Assembly (NCBI GenBank): GCA_002794735.1
Contig: NBAZ01000020.1
Span: 310,001-374,000 of the forward strand
DNA from: Pyrrhoderma lamaoense
Taxonomy: Eukaryota; Basidiomycota; Agaricomycetes; Hymenochaetales; Hymenochaetaceae
DNA: 64,000 bases
Direction of reading: 5' to 3'
Shown: positions 34,817 to 47,480 of the stretch, piece by piece
Position numbering within the stretch: the stretch's first letter is position 1
Layout: every line of letters starts with the position of its first letter
Made by a program: the position numbers and the translations under genes
Notes under the pieces: model-generated
What the model saw: the letters and a program-made list of their open reading frames with translations, nothing else
The model's database searches: none
Told to the model about the DNA's origin: nothing

Positions 34817-35175
34817 TACTGTACGCCTTCTATGTAAGGCAGGCGGAAGGAAGGTGAGAGGAGATAAGGTACTCGCTGTACAGCGCTTGAGAACAGCTAA
34901 TGTACGGCGACGTGGTGTTGATCATTCGTTCCTTACTAACTAAAGTAATTATAATAAGAGTAGTAATTGATTACATGCATACGTAATGTTACTTCGAGTA
35001 TAAGTACATTTCATGATTTCTAATATATTTATTACTAGTATTACGTCAAACAGATCTCAGACTCCTGGGTACATTTATGATTTACTAGTTGCAATTGAGA
35101 TTGTGATTGATGATGACGTTATGTCACATGTAAGTTTCTACTTCTGCACATTACTAACTTCAGCTTCTCTTTTCT
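34817..35175. promoter_or_regulatory. Divergent promoter region, J-protein / FBXO9-like
   Basis: 359 bp between opposed start codons, AT-rich in the half nearest the FBXO9-like gene. No specific motif stands out. Confidence 0.4.
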
Positions 35176-36832
35176 ATGTCAAATCAAGTAGGGTCTGAAA
35201 ATGATTCTGCTGAACTGGTAGCGTTCAGGGAAGAGTGGCTTGCAGAGCTAAGACAGCGAAGATCTAATTCAGTGTCTTCCAATGCTGATATTGCGGGTAC
35301 TGCTGACCATTCCGATCCCGCTTCCTCATCTGTAGCAGCTCTTTCTCCGGACTCAGTTGACACAAACAATGTAAAAGTTTCAAGGCCATCCTCTCATCAT
35401 ACGAAGGCTACTCAATCAACTACCGAAGTCATCACCAAGCATTCCTTAAACTCAACTCACATCTCCCAGACCCTTAGGAAGGCACTCGAGGTTTATAAGC
35501 TTGCTATCACAAGCGAATCAACGGGAAATGTCACAGAGGCGTTAAATCTCTATCGCCGTGCATTTAGACTTGACTCAAATGTTGATAAAGCCTATCGTAG
35601 AGAAGAGCTACGCCTGGCTTCTGTTTCAGAGTCTGCTCCTGCTCCTCGTATCCAGAAGTCTCATCCTGAAACACGGATTGAGGGAACTGTAACGGAAGTT
35701 GAAAAGACACCTATTTCTCATATACATACAACATCAATTGATAAACTAGCCAAGATAATATCATCTTTCCCTAATGAGTTAGGCTATGAACCTGAAGACG
35801 AGAAGAAGACTATCCCTTTGAAAGTTGTTCCAGATGAGCTCCTTGTTCTCATTTTGATGTTCCTGGATCCTTTATCGATTGAGAGATTTGCCGTAGTAAA
35901 CCGCAAGACAAGGATACTCACTCTTGACCAAAGCTTATGGAAGTAAGAACTCCAATCATTTCATCCGGTACCCGAACTCTGACTTTACCTTAAGAGATCT
36001 CGTTCAGAGAACATATGTCTCACCCCAGATTTCTAACGATCTATCAATCGAACTAATAGCAAAGCAGCATGACTTTGACTATCGGCGGTTATATATCGAG
36101 TACCCTCGTGTAAGGCTTGATGGTGTCTACATTGCTGTCTGTCATTATGTGTGAGCACTCTTAATCATGGTGCTTGTGTCACAGAACTCATATATATCAT
36201 CAGTCGCCCTGGAATGGGAGAAAATGCATGGATAAACGTAAGTATTTCACCTTTTTACATGGCAGCGTGGTGATAAATGGTACCAGGTCGATCACTTGAT
36301 TACATACCATAGATACTTGTAAGTACTGAACGATTTGACCATAAACAGAAGTTCAAGCCTTTTTCACAGACGATTCTTCCCGGATGGGACTGTGTTGTCT
36401 CTTCTTGCAAATGAGGAGGTGGAGCCACAATCGATTATACCCTTATTGAAACCATCTCTTCGTATGAAGGTGAAATACAAATGTTATCAATACACACACA
36501 GAGGTCTTATGGTTTATACTAGGGGTTATATATCGGTAGTTGGTACTTGGAGGAGAAGACTGTAATTATTCAAGAGTTGACCGATCCAAGTGGACACAAT
36601 ACGCGATACACTTTTCAGATGACTCTTAGTCTGCGGTCCAAGCCACTGGGGAGGTAAGATTATAATTTCTGACGATAATCTAATGATGTATAACATTTCT
36701 ATCAATAGGTGGAATAAACTCGACTTTGTTGGGTATGATTCAGTCAATATCGAAACTGGAGAAGTAGTCCCATTGACAATGAAACATGAACGAGGTTACT
36801 GGTTCTCTAAAGTCCGATCATACTTGGCGTAG
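35176..36832 (+). CDS. F-box protein of the FBXO9/Hrt3/Pof7 family
   Basis: Substrate receptor of an SCF ubiquitin ligase. The N-terminus starts with AELVAFREEWLAELRQ, as in FBXO9. A short TPR-like helix pair follows (VYKLAITSESTGNVTEALNL), and then an F-box (LKVVPDELLVLILMFLDPLS, ending DQSLWK at an intron). The C-terminal half is the Hrt3/FBXO9-specific domain: FDYRRLYIEYPRVRLDGVYI, RFFPDGTVLSLLANEEVE and TFQMTLSLRSKPLGRWNKL, finishing ERGYWFSKVRSYLA. About six short introns. The yeast relative Hrt3 and human FBXO9 act in TOR/TTT-complex turnover; whether that applies here is not visible. Confidence 0.85.
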
Positions 36833-37075
36833 CCCCAGTCCTATAAGTAAATATATATACTATACTATAGGAATCATTCATGCATAGATATAAAAATCGG
36901 CGTAGACATATATATTAATAGTCAGGATTAGTCATCACGGGCATCGAATTAATAAAGAAAACAGTGGATTTCCAGGGTTATTTATAATTAAAGCATACCC
37001 AAGTACAAATACTATTGAGTCTGTTACTCATATAACCACACAACTTAGCTACGAGATTGTCCTACCTCACTATTT

Positions 37076-39530
37076 ATGGATAATTTTGACGACTTACTCT
37101 CACATTCATCTCGGACTCTGGAAGATAACCCTTTCGCAAATCCATTTGCTCAGCAACGTCCTGGCTCACCAGATCCTTGGTCAACGTTTGGACAACAGGC
37201 ACATACCACTGGTTTCCAGGATGAACATTTTGATAGCTCACACTTCGGGAACGCATTTGAGACACATGATCAAATCCACGAGAAAGGGGAGCATAAAGAA
37301 CCTGAAGACTCCGGAGAACAATCAGACGTTAATGACTCCCCACTAGTAGAGAACCTTCATGTCGAACCGCAGACCGATCCGTTTTCTGAAACCCCTGGAT
37401 TTCTAGAAAGCACACCTAGTAGTGCTGAAGAAACTGGTGATATACCAAATCCTGCTGTTGATGAAATCCATGAAAGGAATGGGACGACGCAGTCAGCGGG
37501 AGATGATAGTACCCCAATTAATTCTCCTCTCAAGACTGTGCAGACGCCATTACCAGAAGAGCCACTCGAGCATAGAGCAACTAGTAGTATAAGTGCACCC
37601 TTACCCACTTTTGGCTCTTCTACTTTAAACTCTTTCACAAGTCCACTTGACTCCACCACTGCGAATTTCACACAGTCATTTGCGAGTCTTGCTCTTGGAG
37701 GTGAAAGTGTTAGTGAATGGCGGAATTCCTCGAATGTTTTTGCTAGTGCTGTGGAAACGCGTAGCGATGAGAAGGGCGGGTATGTAGAGGAGCAAGAGAA
37801 AGATGAAGATGCTGAGGAGAAGGAAGCAGAGGTACGCACAATAGCTTTATGTCTGTATATACATCTACTCCATACCAATTGTATCAGACAATCAACCAAA
37901 CACAATTACCTACTACCTCTCAAGGGGAATTTATCATCAGTGTCGAGGATCCTCAAAAGGTGGGTGACCCAATTCGACCATATATTCTTTATACGGTTCA
38001 CACCAAGGTAAGTAATAGATGTGTAGGCTTGTCTCTTCGAATTCTTTACTTACAGCGTCAGTAGACAACATCGCCGCTTTTTAGCAAGTCTTCTTTCTCT
38101 GTTCTTCGCCGTTACTCAGATTTTCTCTGGTTGTACGAGACTCTATCCCTCAATAATCCTGGTGTAATTGTCCCTCCTGTTCCAGAGAAAAGCTCCTTTG
38201 GCAGATTCTCCGAGCTGTTTGTACAGCAAAGACGCTTGGCACTGGAAAAATGTGTCCAAAAGATTGCAGCGCATCCCGTTTTGATCAAAGATGCGGACTT
38301 CAAGTTGTTCTTAGAGAGTGATAATTTCGCTCTTGACGTGCGTAGTTTCAATCACGCAAAGACTCACTAACAGAAGCTTACTAGATGCTGGTCCCTAATA
38401 GATCAAGCATCGGAAAACAGATGGAGGGAGTGGTATTCTTACGAGTATAAGTCAGACTTTGGCCGGTCCAAGGTTCTTCGAAGTTGATGACGTGAGACAT
38501 CATTGATTTCACCAATACATCTATATAATGATTATCACTTATCTCGCAAATGTAGTGGTTTGACAAAAAGAAGGCTTATCTTGATGGACTTGAGTCTCAA
38601 CTCAAGGGTCTAGTAAAAGCGATCGACTTAGTATCAAAGCAGCGTGCAGGTAAGTAGTCAGTTATTCTATACTATCTTCCTTTATTCATAAAACCTGCTA
38701 TCATCTAAGAGTTATCAACAACTATTGGAGAGTTTGCTCAAGCAATCGGAGAAATATCGGAATCCGACTTGAATAAAAGGCTCACGCAGTCTCTGGCTGG
38801 TTTAACAGAGGTTGAGAAACAATCTCAGAGTTTGCAACACGTACAAGCACAGGAGGATACCATAACTTTCATGTCAACAGGTAGGAGTATGTTGGAGACT
38901 GTATATCTTCCTTATTCACTATGTTCTCACCCTTAGCCGAAGAATATTCTCGTATTATCAACAGTGTCAGGGTAAATAACGATACAACCTATAAGACGTT
39001 GGATAAATTCTAATGCTGGGTAACAGATGGCTTTCGCCTCTCGCTTACGATGTTATGCCAATTGGCAAAATGCTGAAAGTGACTTGCGTAGGCTAATACA
39101 GACTCAGGAAAGAACTCGAAATCAACAAGATCGTGGACATGCATTGGCTCAACGAACTGAGGCAAGTAATCTATGATCTATTTGTAACTTTCCTTTGTTT
39201 ACTTGACAATTATAGTCGGAGAGAAAAGCACTTGATGCAAAACAGGAGTTTGAGAAGTGCAGTAGACTGATTAAGGATGAGGTAGCACGCTTTGAAGACG
39301 AGCGAATCATGACTTTAAAGTATCGCTAACTTCGTTCTTGGGAGGCATGATACAACGACAAAAAGAGGTATGGAGTTCTCTATAACTTGCGTCTCAAGAG
39401 TGAGCTGACTATATCCGATTAGCTCATATCTTCCTGGGAAAAATACCAAGATTTATTACTCAGAAAGACACATAACGAGACACATGCTAGGCCAGGACTA
39501 GAGCCTGTACTATCAGAGGCTTCTATGTAG
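37076..39530 (+). CDS. VPS5: Sorting nexin Vps5/SNX1, PX-BAR retromer subunit, with an apparent -1 frameshift
   Basis: Endosome-to-Golgi retromer sorting nexin. A long acidic/Ser-rich N-terminus leads to the PX domain (FSVLRRYSDFLWLYETLSLN, VIVPPVPEKSSFGRF, FLESDNFALD). A linker is then assembled from small exons (ISQTLAGPRFFEVDD, WFDKKKAYLDGLESQLKG), followed by the BAR domain. In the penultimate exon the frame runs DEVARFEDERIMTLKYR and stops, while the expected continuation DFKVSLTSFLGGMIQRQKE is present immediately but one base out of register (junction about 39306-39312). The last exon, LISSWEKYQDLLL, follows normally. One missing base, in the genome or the assembly, would explain this. 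No GT-AG intron restores the frame. Confidence 0.88.
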
Positions 39531-39686
39531 GTGACTGTACAGAATAGAAACTAGTATATCAATGCACACGTAAATTATGGAGGATGGCTACACGATGGGC
39601 ACTAACTAAATCTGGGATTCTATACCAAAATATACATGTAACCAGGGTTCAAACGTACTATAAATCTTTAGCACCCACTTTCAACT

Positions 39687-41733
39687 TTATTCCCAGAATT
39701 TGGGCATTTTGGATTGTGATTCTCCTGAGCCAACTTCCAAGAAATCAGAAGGGCGCTCTCGTTTGTTACTTCTCCTCCTATTGTTGACAGGTAAACGTTG
39801 ATAGGCAGAATCTTGGGGAGGTGGTAGAGGTGGAGGTTGCTGCGGATTAGGATAAGGAGCTTGCCACTGACTCTGGGCAAGCATTTGTTCCAGGTTTCCG
39901 ATAGTTTGCTGGGCCGCAACAGCGTTCAAGTCTGCTAATGTCGCAAAAGCCTGTAGTTGTTGTAACTGCATCTGATACTGTTGATGTTGTTCCATAGTTG
40001 CTTGACGCACGCGCATTGGTAACGAGGGATTTTGTAGCATATCAGAAAGTTGAGAAATTTGCCCTTGGAGACGGGATATTTCACCATGAATTTGGGAAAA
40101 ATCAAAGTTATTGCCGGGCTGTTCGTCAAAGTGGACGGAATCACTATCATCTTTTTGAGCAGCATCATCATCTTCCTAGAAAAGATAGATAGGGTGCTAA
40201 ATGACTAGTTCGTAGAAGTTTAGAAAATTATATGTTGCTTACTTGTTCGCTGGCTTCAAGAGCCTTTAAAGCGGCTTCTTCCGCTTCAGCATGATCTTTC
40301 ATTATTTTGTCAATGTAGTCACCGACACGAGTACGTGTAGGTTTATCAACGAGCAGGTTTTCTAAAGACGTTATCTTTTTGGAACATTTTGGGCATACAA
40401 AATCGTTTTCAAGAAGATATGAATGTATACAGTCCTCACAGTAGGATGTACCACAGCAGGGTGTTTTCACGGCTTCTAATAAGAGTTTTTTGTCCAAGGG
40501 ACACACTAGAGTCGGATCACTGGGGGTTTTTTCGCGGATATCGGAGGGCACAGAGCCTTTTGAACGTGTTACTTGTTTTTGCCATGATGCTCTGTTATAA
40601 TCAATATCAAGAGAAGAACGGTATAGGAGTTTAAAAGGGCATACAGATCGGGCTGTGCCACCACATAACCACCATCAGGTGTGACCATAACTCCTTGAGT
40701 CAGTTTTCCCTCTGAGGGAGATTCAACTGCTTTCAGGAAACTGCGAGGAATTCCTGTAGTTCTTTTGATCCGAGGGCGGTTATCGTATTCCCGGTCGTTG
40801 TTTGTTGGACATTCGTGAATCCAATGGCCTCATTTATTATAGTTAGATTCACACTCTATGACAAATTATTGGGGATAACACACCTTTCTGACCACAACGG
40901 TAACAAACATAACTTGGGGGAAGTGGCCTGTCAGATTGATGATGCATCTGACGAGAAACATAAGCCTTTCCACCTCGTGTTGATCCTCTGGTATTATTAT
41001 ATATTGGAACAGCTCTGGGAGATGCAATTAGGGGGAAAGCTTGATGCTTGTTATGACGAACAAAGGAAAACGAAATCTCGAATGGGATGTACTAACTGTG
41101 ACATCTTTTCCTGAGTCTCTTCCCAAACATCTGTCTGAGCTTTAAACATTGCTGCCACAGCTGCAGCTTCGTCTGTATTTGTCGCAGAAGTCATTACGGT
41201 AGGACCCTTTGCGTGTGTAAGATTGGGATACATATGACTAGGAGTGCGATAAACGAATGCCTACTGGTTGACCAGCTCTATTGTCTTCATCCTTCATGTC
41301 AAAACGTTTTGACAGGGACCCTTGGCCAAAGCGAGTTCTGATAGCAGAGGAACCGGACTGTACTTCCTTCATGAAGCCATTCACGTCAGCCGATGGGGCT
41401 GGGGTTGTTCCAGAGAGGTAGAGGGCCACTTTCCCTTTCCCCGGAACACGTTTCACTACGATAGATGAAGAACGGGGAATGATGTATGAATCATCTTTAT
41501 ATTCTATTTGATTTAAGCTCCGGTAAGTCTTGCTTAAAAGGAAGAGTCTAGGAGAGTCGCGGACCTTGTTCAGTCGACGGGTCAAACAAGAGGAGGTCAA
41601 AGTCGTTCGCCTTCAAACTGTTGGTCATGATTATCTCCTTTTTCAAGTCGAATACAGAGATTCCCGTGCCATCAAAGGATATTTTCGATTCATCCTTTTG
41701 CGATTTAAACTTATAATAAACAGAAGATGCCAT
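39687..41733 (-). CDS. MPE1: Mpe1/RBBP6-like cleavage and polyadenylation factor subunit
   Basis: Component of the mRNA cleavage/polyadenylation factor, also a putative ubiquitin ligase. The N-terminal DWNN ubiquitin-like domain starts MASSVYYKFKSQKDESKISF and includes NDFDLLLFDPSTEQ. Next come a zinc knuckle (CYRCGQKG, then HWIHECP across an intron) and PRSFLKAVESPSEGKLTQG. The RING/U-box-like domain reads CPLDKKLLLEAVKTPCCGTS, followed by YCEDCIHSY and CPKC. The C-terminal part is Gln- and Pro-rich. The domain order DWNN-knuckle-RING is diagnostic. Convergent with VPS5 (156 bp), divergent from the spindle-pole gene (172 bp). Confidence 0.92.
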
Positions 41734-41905
41734 TACACATAAAGTTTTGTGTTCCTTAGTAGATTCAGTAATCAAGGCGGTTTGGAAAGATCGTCACAGA
41801 GTCATGCTCGATTACCCGATCACGTGCCCAACTGTGGTTCATCCATGATCAGTGACAAGTCGCGTCGGCGTGAATTTACCCCAGATACTAGATACTGTAG
41901 CCACA

Positions 41906-44900
41906 ATGGCACTCTCTATGGAGACCCCCTCTCGAATATGGCGACGTATCGAGGAAGACGATGCATATGCTGCTGAGATGCCTTCTCTACCGTCTCTTCC
42001 TGGGATTGATGAAACCAGCAATGACGATCATAGTTTTGAGGCTTCTTCGTCTTCAGAGCCTACAGTGCATAGATTGAATGTTAGTCGTACCCCGATTCGG
42101 TATCTCTCATCCTCTCAGTCCTCTGCGCGAGATGCCAGACATAGAATCTTGGAGGAGGCTCGATTAACTTCCGAAAAGGATGTTTTGGTTTCTACACAAA
42201 AAAGCTCTGTGCAGTTGAACGGCGGGGATGAGGGTCTTTCAAGTAACTCATCGAATCATGGAACTCAAGATAACTGTACAGGGAGACCCAGGTCCTCCGA
42301 CCTCATATCCCTTAGATCTCCTCCTGAGGGGAGTATAAATGAGGATGAAGATGATTCATTAGCGGATGCTCTAAGGTCTGTCAGCAGATCCCCCTCCCCG
42401 ATTCCCAAGCCGGTACTAGATAGCACGTTCGATATTGTCAATGGAGGCAATGACTCTACTAGAACTGGTAGTACGATCTCCCCTCTAAAGGTACGCGTAT
42501 CAAATTACCGTTAAAACACGATACTCAGTGCATATTTTTCTCCAGCCATTTGAGTATCGGGATTTCAAGGGCGTGGCGATCAGGAAGCGATATCCTGTTG
42601 GCCAACTCACACCACTGTCTCAGGAAACCTCTTCTGCCAGCTCTATCTACTCTCCCCACCCCCCAAATACAGGTACGGTAGCAGAACAAAGACAGGGTAC
42701 CCGCCCTCTTGAAATTAGAAAGATTGGCGGCATTCAAACCGAGGAAAGTCATACTACGGACCAATTCCACGAAGGGATAACGTCTGTAACTATCAGAGGA
42801 ATAAATCAGGAAGATCTTACTAGGGACCATGGGGCGGGATCTACATCCCACTCAACGAGTTACCCAACTCCTGCTGAACTCTCGCCAGTAGGATCTAATC
42901 ACACACCCAGCCTTCAGTCTCATATACAACATACAAGTGACTTCAATGTTGCTGAGGGGGATGATCTTGCCACACCTCTCCCTCGGAGAAAATCGTTTTT
43001 GTTGAGTGTTGTGAACTCAACGTCCCGACCTAGGTTAAGTTTTCAAACACCTCGTTATCGTGCATCTCGTCAGTCATTAGGAGTCATGGATTTTACTTCT
43101 AACGCTTCTCTAAAAGACACTGGAAAACTTGCTCCATTAACTCCAGTAGCCGAGAATGGGAATAACTCCGACACCAGCTTGTCGGTAGCATCAACAACAT
43201 CATCTCATGACTTAGTTTTCCATCGCGCAAACGCTTCTTTCGATCCCGTGACAGGACCTCAGGGTATAGGCCGTTTTGATGCTGGAAGACTCAACTCATA
43301 TCTTCACGGCCTGAACAGACGCTTGCAAGAGGAAAACGAGTACTTATCCCGTAAGGTCAAAGATCAACAACAAGAGATCGATTCTATCAATGATCATATT
43401 CATCAAAAGGAACTTAGCAGTGTACAAGAGGAAGAAGAGGGATGGATTCTCGAGAAAGAAGAACTAGAAAGGAAAGTTGATGAGCTAAATAAAATTATCG
43501 AGTTGAAGGGGTTGGAAATTGAGGGCGAAAGAGAAGAGAGGGCAAGAGATAAGGAACGATGGAGAGCCCGTATGGTAGAGGTCGAAGAAGGTGTGAGCAT
43601 AATAGTCAAGGATTTGGAGAATCGGCTAGAGGATGCCGAGAAGAAGGCTACCAAGTTGGAAATTGATGCTAAAGCAGGTCTAGACACTGCAAACATCAAT
43701 TTGGAGCAAGCTTTGGCTGAATGCCAGCAACTCAAGGAGCGAGCGAAGCGGGCGGAAGATATCATGACTGAAGGGAAAGACTTGGGTATCGACCTACGCG
43801 TAGCAAATGAGAGGATAGCTGAACTCGAGCGTGAGCTACGTATGATTAGTTATGACTTGCAAAGGAAGGAAGGGTCTCTCGAATCGCTTCGTGCAGCTTC
43901 GGACTCCAAAGAGGCGGAGATAGACTCCTTAAGGGGGAGAGTCCGCGACTTAGAGTCTCAGTTGCAAGACTCGGATAAACTTCGAAATGTTCTTCAAGAA
44001 GAGATGGACACGGCTCTCAGAGATCATGATAGGGTGAAAAGAGAACTCTCTGATGCAAAAGCTGCTATCTCGAAATATGAAGCAAAAGCAACTGAGATGA
44101 CTTCTGATAAAACCAGCCTTCTTCGTCGCCTTTCTGAGGCTGAAGACAAATGCAGATATTATGAGAAAGGTTTACGCAATGCCGAACAACAAGTGGCTCT
44201 AGCCAATGACGAGACAAGCAACTTCCGAAAGATGGTAGAGGAATTGGAGCATGCACTGGAAGATAGCGACAAGAAGATTATATGTGATGGGCGTGAAATA
44301 TTGGACCTTAGAGCAAGAATATCACTCTTAGAACAAGACAGAGAAAAATCAAAACTAGATGAACGATCACGGAGCCAACACAACTTCGCCGATACTGCTA
44401 GCCCTGAAACTCTGCGCCTTGAACTTGATGCCGCAAATAGGGAGATAGGTAACCTAAAGACCCAGCTTGCTCAGAGTCCATCTCGGAAGGCTCTAGAAAA
44501 AGCCAAAGAGGCTCGGATAGAGCTACTTGAAAAGGAGAACGAGCAGCTTATGAATCAACTTCGATCCTCTCGTGATTTACCGAGTTATTCTGCTACACCA
44601 AGAAGAGAGCCGAGCATGAACGGGCTTACTCCATTGCACAAACAACTCATAAACCTTTCCTTAAGAGCTCCAAAAACACCGGGAGAGCCGCTTAAAGACG
44701 TAAGTTCTAACGTTTGTCTATAAAAATTTAACCCTAATATCGTATTCTGGTGAAGCTCTCATGGCTTATGAGTATGACAGGCGATGTCGTCACAGAAAAT
44801 CTTCTAGAAGAAATTGGCCGGTTACAAAGAAAGCTCGATAAGGCTAATGAAAGCATTGACAATAAGATTGACAAGCTCGAGGAGGCTGGTTTGGGAGTCG

Positions 44901-45715
44901 TTGGCCATTCTGAGGCCTTAACAGACACTCGTGTTCTGAAACTAGAGGCAGAGTTGAAACGAATACAACGTGAAGCAGACCATTACGGCAAAGACTTACG
45001 ACAACTCCGGTCTGAGAGGGATGACTTACTTTATCACCATCATAAGGAGCTTGAGCGTTGCGAGCGGATCATCAAGCAAAATAGATCACACATACGGCTT
45101 TTGAAGGAGCAAATCAATAGCCAACATAAATTACAGGCACCTTCGGACAATAAGTAAGTGAAATCTTTGAGATTCTTTATTCAAGATTTTATGAATCCTT
45201 CATTGACTCTCAGTAGGCTCGGCATGGAATTACTGCGCTCATCTCATAGGAAAGAATGCAAGGGATTGTTTGCACAGATCCGATATCTCAAGGCGAAATT
45301 CACTAGAGAAGCATCTCTTCGAGAGAACCTCGTTTATCAGAAGCAGTACTTTTTAGTTCTTCTTTCTCGTTATGAGAAAAGGTGATTATCAGTGTTCTAT
45401 CATTATTTCGAAAGTCCTATTGAGATATTTTAAAGTGAAAAGAGGATATTAGCAACCATAGCTCAAATGGGACCTTCAGCTACACCTACATGTAGGCAAG
45501 GAAGATCTCTAAAAGCCGTAGGTTATGCTATAATATTCTTTATTCGTACACGGTTAGTATATTCTGTTGCCTTGAACAACACTGGTACTAACACTAATCG
45601 GGTTATCATGTTTTTCAGACGAGCGAGTGACTCATGGCGAAACCAGCGATCCTCAAGAGAGGCGATAAATGATGCATTAGAACTTGTCAGGAAAAGACGT
45701 TTGAACAACGCTTAG
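41906..45715 (+). CDS. Pericentrin/Pcp1/Spc110-like spindle pole body coiled-coil protein
   Basis: Large scaffold of roughly 1,170 residues. The N-terminus (MALSMETPSRIWRRIEE) and the next 450 residues are Ser/Thr/Pro-rich. From about residue 450 a nearly continuous coiled coil runs for about 600 residues, beginning at LNSYLHGLNRRLQEENEYLS, which resembles the centrosomin CM1-type gamma-tubulin-docking region. The C-terminal exons encode a PACT-like domain, ECKGLFAQIRYLKAKFTREA then LVYQKQYFLVLLSRYEK, the motif that anchors pericentrin, AKAP450, Pcp1 and Spc110 to centrosomes or spindle poles. A basic, hydrophobic KAVGYAIIFFIR helix that may bind calmodulin follows. Main exons are 41906-42490 and 42546-44699. 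An in-frame ATG at 41852 is an alternative start. Confidence 0.8.
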
Positions 45716-45931
45716 TTTCTTTTTCACATAATACCTTTACAGTGGATTGATATGGATATTGCTTTTTGATTTTATACCTGAGACTGTCATTCGCTTTTCT
45801 ACTGCAACGCCGTCCTAGATTCTGTATCATTATCTATTTATTTGATTATTGGTAGATGTATCATAGAAGTGTATAAGCAGTATAGTGTCCTTTTAATAAT
45901 TTTGAGATATAAAGACTAAACATATGATGAA

Positions 45932-47188
45932 TTATTGATTAGACGACTCATTATTTCTTGTATCTTTACTTTCAGATGTGATAAATCGGACTGCTGTTGA
46001 AGAGAAAACGTAGGAAAATCCACTCCATACTGTTGTACCTGCAACAGTCCACCTAGATGTTGTCAGCACGAAACTTGAACCCGTGTGCAATATGTATGTT
46101 GATGGACTTACTGCAGTGTTTGAAGGGCTAGGCCAAGTTGGAATGTGAGAAGAGGGGAGACAGTTGTTACGCCCATGAGTAGTAGTTGCAGTGCAGTGTT
46201 TATCTGTATTAGTACACAAAAAAACCTTAATGAGAAGAAGTCAGTAGATAGTACTCCTTTAAAAGTACCTTGCTAATTTTTGTAGGGTGTACTTCGGCGG
46301 AAAGGATTGACGGGTCCCAATATCGCTGTAATGTTTTCTGGGTTTTTTTTTGTGATGCCATATTTATTTATGTAATATATTTGATAAGTCTATGATGGAA
46401 ATGCACAAGTTGAGGATGATTTACCGGAGAAGGTAGACTTTTATATCGAACGTAGAAAGCCGTTAAGACGAGAAGAGCATCCCGTCCCAGGATAACGAAG
46501 GCTAATGGCACTGCAAAGATCGTGTAAGTGAGAATACTGGTAAGCATCTGTTCAATTTATGACGGGGAATGTTTGGTTCAAAAGGATAGTCTAAAAGGGA
46601 GTTAGTTGCACCTGGTATCATGCCTTTCATTGCAAGAGTCACAGTCAGGGTAGTCATTAAAATCTTGTCTGCCGCGGGGTCTAGGATGGTCCCGAGGACA
46701 GAACGCATCTGAAACCTCCGAGCGAGAAAACCGTCAAACTAGTATTAAAGCTGATTAAGAAATACGCTAGAGACAAAACATAAATTGAAAAGAGGGAGTC
46801 TTACCCAGTCTGAGATAGCAGCATAAGCTAGAATACCCGTTGCGTAGGCAAAGTTCCCATCGAGTACGAACCAACCAAGAAGAGGACAAGAGAGGATTCG
46901 GGAAAGTGTAAGAGCATTTGGGAGAGTGTAAATGTTTTCTTTGAGGTTGATAATTTTACTTTTTGATTCTGACTCCTTTTCTACTTTTTTATGAGTAGGA
47001 GTGGAAGAGGAATAATGGACTGAAAAGCGGAGGAGACGGTATGGAGACTGGTGTTTATTGAAGTTTAAGTATCTTCGGAGATAGGTAGAATTTTGAGGAG
47101 ATATATCCTTAGAAGCACTGAATAAGGTCCTCCGAAGGAGATGATAGGGCTGACGGGTTGGGAAAACGAGGAGGCGGGTAGAGAGCAT
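45932..47188 (-). CDS. CRD1: Cardiolipin synthase (CDP-alcohol phosphatidyltransferase)
   Basis: Mitochondrial inner-membrane enzyme joining CDP-diacylglycerol to phosphatidylglycerol. The first exon is basic, with Arg and Ser but few acids, as in a mitochondrial targeting sequence, and continues into YTLPNALTLSRILSCPLLGW. An intron splits the catalytic motif. After splicing it reads SDWFDGFLARR, then SVLGTILDPAADK, giving the D-G-x2-A-R-x8-G-x3-D-x3-D signature. Later membrane helices include PLAFVILGRDALLVLTAFYV, and the C-terminal exon ends KDTRNNESSNQ. Length, targeting signal and motif spacing favour Crd1 over phosphatidylglycerophosphate synthase. Confidence 0.9.
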
Positions 47189-47480
47189 GCTGTGATCAGA
47201 GAGAGTCTCACTCCGTCACGGTTACTCTGTGATCTACACCGTGCTGAGTGGCTGGCTCATCATCGTTTATCAAACTTATTCCTCAAATGCAAAATGTCAT
47301 TTCTCAATGAGAAGTATACTTGGCAAAATTTTTCCCTGTTTTCTCACCGAATGCCTGAATGTTCCATTTATGTGTGTGAGCATCAACTTAGAATTTACAA
47401 GGACATGTCCACACGTATCATGGACATGGTTGCGCCTCAGACTCTGACACTCATCATCGCTACACACGTCGATCTCTAGT

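Noticed and set aside
38381..38480. A second frameshift in VPS5 after the PX domain
   Set aside because: Using the acceptor ending at about 38401 gives an open frame (IKHRKTDGGSGILTSISQTL) that joins the PX domain and the next exon properly.
42525..42851. Minus-strand ORF opposite the spindle-pole gene
   Set aside because: Shadow frame of the strongly supported plus-strand coding exon.
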